Assembly: GCA_024276255.1 (NCBI GenBank)
Contig: JAJRXO010000469.1
Location: 1-9,224, forward strand
From: Chloroflexota bacterium
GTDB taxonomy: Bacteria; Chloroflexota; Anaerolineae; J102
Length of the DNA: 9,224 nt
Direction of reading: 5' to 3'
The translations under genes and the position numbers were made by a program. Positions 5,648 through 9,224 of the stretch are shown here, piece by piece; positions within the stretch are counted from its first letter, which is position 1, and every line of letters starts with the position of its first letter. The notes below the pieces were generated by a model, which was not told where the DNA came from, did no database searches, and saw nothing but the letters and a program-made list of their open reading frames with translations.

Positions 5648-6394
5648 ATGATTGATCTCAGCGACAAAATCGCTCTTGTTACCGGCGCCTCACGCGGCAT
5701 CGGTGCGGCCATTGCCAAAGAACTGGCAGCCCTGGGCGCCACCGTGGTCGTCAACTATCACAGGAACGAGGCCGCGGCGCAGCAGGTCGTTGATGCCATT
5801 GCCGCCAACGGCGGCGCAGCTGTAGCCATGCAGGCCGATGTCAGCGACTTCGCCCAGGCCACGGCGCTGGTCAAGGGTGTCTACAAGCAATTCAAGCGTC
5901 TCGACATCCTTGTCAACAATGCCGGCACCACCCGCGACAATGTGATCATGTTGATGAAAGAAAAAGATTGGGACGATGTCATCAATACCAATCTTAAAAG
6001 CGCCTGGAATTGTAGCAAAGCAGCGGCCCGCATCATGATGAAACAACGTCATGGTCGCATCATCAACATTACCAGCGTGGCGGGTATTTCCGGCAATGCC
6101 GGTCAGACCAACTATTCTGCCTCCAAAGCCGGTATGATCGGCCTGACCAAGAGTCTGGCCAAGGAGATCGGTCCCCGCAATGTGACCGTCAATGCCATTG
6201 CCCCCGGATTCGTGCCCACCGACCTCACCAACGACCTGCTGGAGCAGGTACGCGATACCGTCATCGAACTGACCCCCCTGCGACGACTGGGCACGCCCGA
6301 AGATGTCTCAGCACTCGTCGCCTTCCTGGCATGTGATCGCGCCGGTTTCATCACCGGTCAGGTCATTTCTGTCGACGGCGGCATGGTTTTATAA
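5648..6394 (+). CDS. fabG: 3-oxoacyl-ACP reductase
   Basis: A 248-residue short-chain dehydrogenase of FabG type. It reduces 3-ketoacyl-ACP to 3-hydroxyacyl-ACP with NADPH, the first reduction of the elongation cycle. Seen: the nucleotide-binding TGASRGIG (12-19), an acidic AD at 63-64, NNAG (90-93), Asn115, Ser143, Tyr156 and Lys160 (YSASK) of the catalytic tetrad, the IAPGFVPTDL loop (184-193), and the C-terminal GQVISVDGGMVL. AGAGG at 5639-5643 is the SD, four bases before the ATG. It follows fabD but is separated by a promoter-bearing gap, and it leads the run asp23-nusB-tatB-tatC. FabG over other SDRs is favoured by length, motif detail and the fabD neighbour. Confidence 0.95.
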   Translation: MIDLSDKIALVTGASRGIGAAIAKELAALGATVVVNYHRNEAAAQQVVDAIAANGGAAVAMQADVSDFAQATALVKGVYKQFKRLDILVNNAGTTRDNVIMLMKEKDWDDVINTNLKSAWNCSKAAARIMMKQRHGRIINITSVAGISGNAGQTNYSASKAGMIGLTKSLAKEIGPRNVTVNAIAPGFVPTDLTNDLLEQVRDTVIELTPLRRLGTPEDVSALVAFLACDRAGFITGQVISVDGGMVL

Positions 6395-6407
6395 GGGAGC
6401 TTTCACA

Positions 6408-6773
6408 GTGACCGATGCGGCACCCATCCCTGGCCAGGTGACCATCGCCCCCCGCGTGCTCACCACCATCGTACGCCAGACGGCCCTGCAAACCGAAGGC
6501 GTACAGCGCCTGGCGCACAAGCCCCCGCGACGCAGCCATATGCCGGGCAAACGCGCCCATGCCCCAGGGGTGGAAGTGATACTCCACGAGGGCGCGGTGC
6601 ACGCGTCGGTGCATGTGATCACCAGCCCCAATGCCAACATGCTCACCCTGGCACAGACGCTGCAAAACGAGATCGCCCATGCCATCGAGCATATCGTGGG
6701 CCTGCGTGTGACTTCGGTAGACGTAACTATCGACGACGTTCACTTCCCAGCCCGTTCTGCCACGCAACCATGA
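6408..6773 (+). CDS. Asp23/Gls24 family protein (YqhY-like)
   Basis: A 121-residue second Asp23-family protein, soluble. Seen: GQVTIAPRVLTTIVRQTALQTEGVQRLA (9-36), a basic Pro/Arg/His-rich linker KPPRRSHMPGKRAH (38-51), VEVILHEGAVHASVHVITSPN (55-75), and the closing IEHIVGLRVTSVDVTIDDVHF (93-113). It differs clearly from the first copy in the middle and in having SPNANML where that one has EYGTRIS. The GTG at 6408 is chosen because GGGAG (6395-6399) lies eight bases upstream, directly after the fabG stop; the longer open frame would run back into fabG. It overlaps nusB by ATGA. Placement before nusB matches Bacillus yqhY-nusB, where YqhY has been linked to fatty-acid synthesis control (from memory). 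Function here is inferred. Confidence 0.85.
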   Translation: MTDAAPIPGQVTIAPRVLTTIVRQTALQTEGVQRLAHKPPRRSHMPGKRAHAPGVEVILHEGAVHASVHVITSPNANMLTLAQTLQNEIAHAIEHIVGLRVTSVDVTIDDVHFPARSATQP

Positions 6774-7216
6774 AACCCAGACACATTGCCCGGCAAGTCG
6801 CTTTGCAAGCCCTCTACGAGATCGACATCGCCGGTCATGCTCCCGGCACTGTGATCAGCAGCCGGCTGGCAGATCTCCATCCGCCCCTGCGCCGGGACTA
6901 CGCCAACTTTGCCCGCAACATCGTGGCCGGCGTCAGCGCCCGCATGGTCAACCTCGATCTCATCATCGCCCACTTCGCCCCGGAATGGCCGGTGGAGCAA
7001 ATCGCTACCATCGACCGTAACATCCTCCGCATGGCCCTGTGGGAGATCCTGGAAGATGGCACTCCCATGCGCGTGGCCATCAACGAGGCTATTGAGCTGG
7101 CCAAGGAATTCGGCGCCGATGCCAGCCCGCGCTTCATCAATGGTGTGTTGGGTGCTGCCACCCGCCACCAGGATGAGCTGCAACGTATCTTCAATCTGAG
7201 CACTCCCACTCCCTGA
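6770..7216 (+). CDS. nusB: Transcription antitermination factor NusB
   Basis: A 148-residue all-helical NusB. With NusE/S10 it binds boxA RNA in rRNA leaders and prevents premature termination. Seen: RHIARQVALQALYEID (4-19), the helix LRRDYANFARNIVAGV (40-55), WPVEQIATIDRNILRMALWEIL (73-94), VAINEAIELAKEFG (102-115) and RFINGVLGA (121-129), which are the conserved blocks in the usual order and length. The ATG overlaps the asp23 stop by four bases (ATGA), so it is probably translationally coupled. No SD of its own stands out. tatB begins two bases after its stop. Confidence 0.96.
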   Translation: MKPRHIARQVALQALYEIDIAGHAPGTVISSRLADLHPPLRRDYANFARNIVAGVSARMVNLDLIIAHFAPEWPVEQIATIDRNILRMALWEILEDGTPMRVAINEAIELAKEFGADASPRFINGVLGAATRHQDELQRIFNLSTPTP

Positions 7217-7218
7217 TC

Positions 7219-7605
7219 ATGTTTAACATCGGATTTGGCGAAATCCTCTTCATCGCCGTGCTGGCCCTCATTTTTATCGGCCCCGAACGCCTGCCCCAGG
7301 TATTGCGGCAGCTGGGTGAATACACGTATCAGCTGCGGCAAATCATGACGGAACTCACGCAGCAATACGAAGATGAGTTGCGCCCCCTGCGTGATCTGCA
7401 GGATATGGCCAACAACCTGAATCCCGGCAAATTGCTCGATGTGCCCCCGGCCAGCACCAGCGACAAACCGACCCCCAAACCATCGCCACCTCCGCCGGCC
7501 GCCACAGTACCCATGACCGAAATCGGTAAAATAATTCAACCGCCCCCGCCCCCTCCGGAAATCCCTCCGGCTCCACCTGTCGAGCCTCCCACGCCTGATG
7601 CATGA
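7219..7605 (+). CDS. tatB: Sec-independent translocase subunit TatB (TatA/B family)
   Basis: A 128-residue single-span Tat subunit. TatB with TatC recognises twin-arginine signal peptides of folded exported proteins. Seen: MFNIGFGEILFIAVLALIFIGPERLPQ, with Glu8, a membrane helix at about 6-20, the GPERLP hinge (21-26), then an amphipathic helix to about 67. The MF-IGF-E start and GPERLP hinge favour TatB over TatA. The tail (about 76-128) is extremely proline-rich, with PPPP (90-93) and six prolines (108-113), and looks disordered. The ATG is two bases after the nusB stop and the gene overlaps tatC by ATGA. A separate tatA is not in the window, so this might serve both roles. Confidence 0.88.
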   Translation: MFNIGFGEILFIAVLALIFIGPERLPQVLRQLGEYTYQLRQIMTELTQQYEDELRPLRDLQDMANNLNPGKLLDVPPASTSDKPTPKPSPPPPAATVPMTEIGKIIQPPPPPPEIPPAPPVEPPTPDA

Positions 7606-8345
7606 AGGTTGCCGTGACTGAAATCGACGACACCCGCCTTCCCATTCTCGAACACCTGCGGGAACTGCGTGATCGCCTTATCAAGGCCACGCTGGCCCTG
7701 GTGCTCGGCATGGCCGCGGGCATGTTCTTTGCCCGCTACTTCCTAGAGGTATTGATCGCTCCCCTGCAGGGCGCCAGTGAGCTGCAACTCCTCAAGCCAA
7801 CCGAAAACATCCTTATTTATTTCAAAGCGGCACTCATCCTGGGAGCCATCCTGGCTTCGCCGTTTATTTTGTATCAACTCGTGGCCTTTGTGGTGCCCGG
7901 ACTCACCAAAAGCGAACGCCGCTATCTCTACCTTCTCTTGCCGCTGGCAGGAGTGCTTTTTGCCCTGGGCGTGGCATTTTCGTCCTTCGTCGTCCTGCCC
8001 TTCACCCTGAACTATCTACAAACATTTCTTTCAGACCTGTTCAAGGCCCAGTATTCAGTCGGCTATTACATGTCGTTTGTAGCCAACTTTGTGCTGTGGG
8101 TAGGAATCGCCTTTGAAACACCGTTGGTGATTGCCCTGCTGGCCCGCCTGGGCGTGATCTCGCCGGAGCAGCTCAGGGGCACCTGGCGCTTTGCCGTAGT
8201 CATCATCGCCGTGCTGTCAGCCGTGATCACCCCCACCCCCGATCCCTTTACCATGTCGGTGGTTATGCTGCCGTTGCTGGGCCTGTATTTACTGGGCGTG
8301 CTCCTGGCCCGATTCACCTACCGGCCCCGACCACCTGTCGAATAA
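7602..8345 (+). CDS. tatC: Sec-independent translocase subunit TatC
   Basis: A 247-residue, six-span inner-membrane TatC, the receptor core of the Tat system. Seen: EHLRELRDRL (17-26) before the first span, spans at about 28-53, 73-98, 108-135, 155-180, 194-210 and 216-236, the first cytoplasmic loop VVPGLTKSERR (97-107, Glu105 matching the signal-binding Glu), FETP (171-174) and ITPTPDPFTM (209-218). All hallmark residues are present. The ATG at 7602 overlaps the tatB stop. A GTG at 7614 is a possible alternative start, removing four residues and placing the start nearer the usual TatC N-terminus. It ends the coupled run; 69 bases follow before the next gene. Confidence 0.95.
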   Translation: MKVAVTEIDDTRLPILEHLRELRDRLIKATLALVLGMAAGMFFARYFLEVLIAPLQGASELQLLKPTENILIYFKAALILGAILASPFILYQLVAFVVPGLTKSERRYLYLLLPLAGVLFALGVAFSSFVVLPFTLNYLQTFLSDLFKAQYSVGYYMSFVANFVLWVGIAFETPLVIALLARLGVISPEQLRGTWRFAVVIIAVLSAVITPTPDPFTMSVVMLPLLGLYLLGVLLARFTYRPRPPVE

Positions 8346-8352
8346 ACAACAT

Positions 8353-8382
8353 TCGCGGCTGCTCGGTTCAGTGCATCCGCGA
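8353..8382. repeat. Weak inverted repeat after tatC
   Basis: TCGCGG (8353-8358) and CCGCGA (8377-8382) pair over an 18-base loop, followed by TTCATT rather than a clean T-run. It may be a poor terminator between tatC and the GTPase gene. No promoter for the next gene is evident, so read-through is possible. Confidence 0.25.
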
Positions 8383-8414
8383 TTCATTACATCCACATAA
8401 GGAGATCTTCAACG

Positions 8415-9224
8415 ATGAAGAACAAAGAACGTATTCTGATCCTGGGTGCCGCGGGGCGTGATTTTCACAATTTCAATGTCTATTTCCGCGACAATGGCGC
8501 ATACGAGGTCGTCGGCTTCACAGCCACGCAGATCCCTAATATCGCCGATCGCAGATATCCACCCGAGCTGGCCGGCGCCCAGTATCCCCAGGGTATCCCC
8601 ATTTATGTCGAATCAGAGCTGGAAAACCTGATCCGGCAGCAACACATCGATCGGGTCGTATTCGCGTACAGCGACGTTTCACATGAATACGTGATGCACC
8701 TGGCAGCCCGCACCGTAGCTGCCGGCGCCGATTTCTGGCTGATGGGCGCCGAAAGCACCATGCTAAAAAGCACCAAACCCGTCATCGCCATTTGCGCGGC
8801 TCGCACCGGCAGCGGCAAAAGCCAGACCACCCGCTATGTCACCGAGGTGCTGCGCCACATGGGAAGGCAGGTAGTGGCCATCCGCCATCCCATGCCTTAC
8901 GGCGATCTCAACGCCCAGGTGGTGCAACGCTTTGCCACCTACGAAGACCTCGATCGCTACGATTGCACCATCGAAGAGCGGGAAGAATACGAACCCCACC
9001 TCGATCGCGGCACCATTGTCTATGCCGGCGTCGATTACGAACGCATTCTACGCCAGGCTGAAACCGAAGCAGATATCATCCTGTGGGATGGAGGCAACAA
9101 CGATCTGCCCTTCTATCACGCCGACCTGCATATTACCGTCGTCGATCCGCATCGGGCCGGCCACGAAAAACGTTACTGGCCGGGCGAAGCCAATGTGCGC
9201 ATGTCAGACGTGATCGTGATCAAC
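8415..9224 (+). CDS. P-loop GTPase, cyclic 2,3-diphosphoglycerate synthetase-like (3'-truncated by window)
   Basis: The first 270 residues are visible; the gene runs off the window edge (relatives are about 450 residues). Seen: an N-terminal Rossmann-like part ILILGAAGRDFHNFNVYFRD (7-26), TATQIPNI (36-43), FAYSDVSHEYVMH (83-95), then a P-loop ICAARTGSGKSQTTR (126-140), a HPMPYGDL block (158-165), QRFAT, CTIEEREEYEPH (184-195), VYAGVDYE (202-209) and a Walker-B-like ILWDGGNND (222-230). This is the predicted GTPase/cDPGS-like family (COG2403-type) shared by archaea and diverse bacteria. In methanogens related enzymes make cyclic 2,3-diphosphoglycerate, but for bacterial members the reaction is unproven. 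The SD AAGGAG (8399-8404) sits ten bases before the ATG. Family assignment is firm; function is not. Confidence 0.85.
   Translation, partial: MKNKERILILGAAGRDFHNFNVYFRDNGAYEVVGFTATQIPNIADRRYPPELAGAQYPQGIPIYVESELENLIRQQHIDRVVFAYSDVSHEYVMHLAARTVAAGADFWLMGAESTMLKSTKPVIAICAARTGSGKSQTTRYVTEVLRHMGRQVVAIRHPMPYGDLNAQVVQRFATYEDLDRYDCTIEEREEYEPHLDRGTIVYAGVDYERILRQAETEADIILWDGGNNDLPFYHADLHITVVDPHRAGHEKRYWPGEANVRMSDVIVIN

Overview
This 9.2 kb window is a compact stretch of bacterial chromosome made almost entirely of housekeeping genes: ribosomal proteins, fatty-acid synthesis, transcription antitermination and Tat protein export. I see no mobile element, CRISPR array, tRNA or rRNA. GC-rich third codon positions, a GYDIQF-type (not GYCTEF-type) FakA/DAK2 protein, a TatB-TatC pair with a proline-rich TatB tail, and a cyclic-2,3-diphosphoglycerate-synthetase-like GTPase next door all suggest a member of the Chloroflexota (Anaerolineae/Caldilineae-like). 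That assignment is inference from memory of these families, not a search result.

Left part (1-3000). A small STAS-like protein gene (315-683, +) follows a noncoding stretch with a perfect AT-rich palindrome. It converges on a minus-strand pair: an Asp23/Gls24 protein (2611-2982) followed by a FakA/YloV-type fatty acid kinase-like protein (714-2456). Divergent from this pair is rpmB (L28). The arrangement rpmB / asp23-fakA matches Bacillus rpmB / yloU-yloV.

Middle (3000-6400). rpmB has its own promoter, a terminator-like hairpin at the very start of its leader, and two tandem terminators behind it. A near-consensus promoter then drives yceD(DUF177)-rpmF, apparently as a leaderless message because the -10 box lies only 3-6 bases before the candidate start codons. 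A strong terminator separates rpmF from fabD, and a 194-base gap with a candidate promoter separates fabD from fabG. The order yceD-rpmF-fabD-fabG is the classical fab cluster with plsX, fabH, acpP and fabF missing.

Right part (6400-9224). fabG is followed at SD distance by a second Asp23-family gene, which overlaps nusB by 4 bases (ATGA). Then come tatB and tatC, the latter again with an ATGA overlap, giving a translationally coupled run fabG-asp23-nusB-tatB-tatC. The window ends inside a predicted P-loop GTPase/cDPGS-like gene (8415 to beyond 9224).

The most interesting biological signal is that both Asp23 paralogues sit beside lipid-metabolism genes (one with FakA, one with FabG/FabD), repeating two separate Bacillus neighbourhoods (yloU-yloV and yqhY-nusB) within one 6 kb segment. 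I found no clear evidence for a wholly undescribed system.
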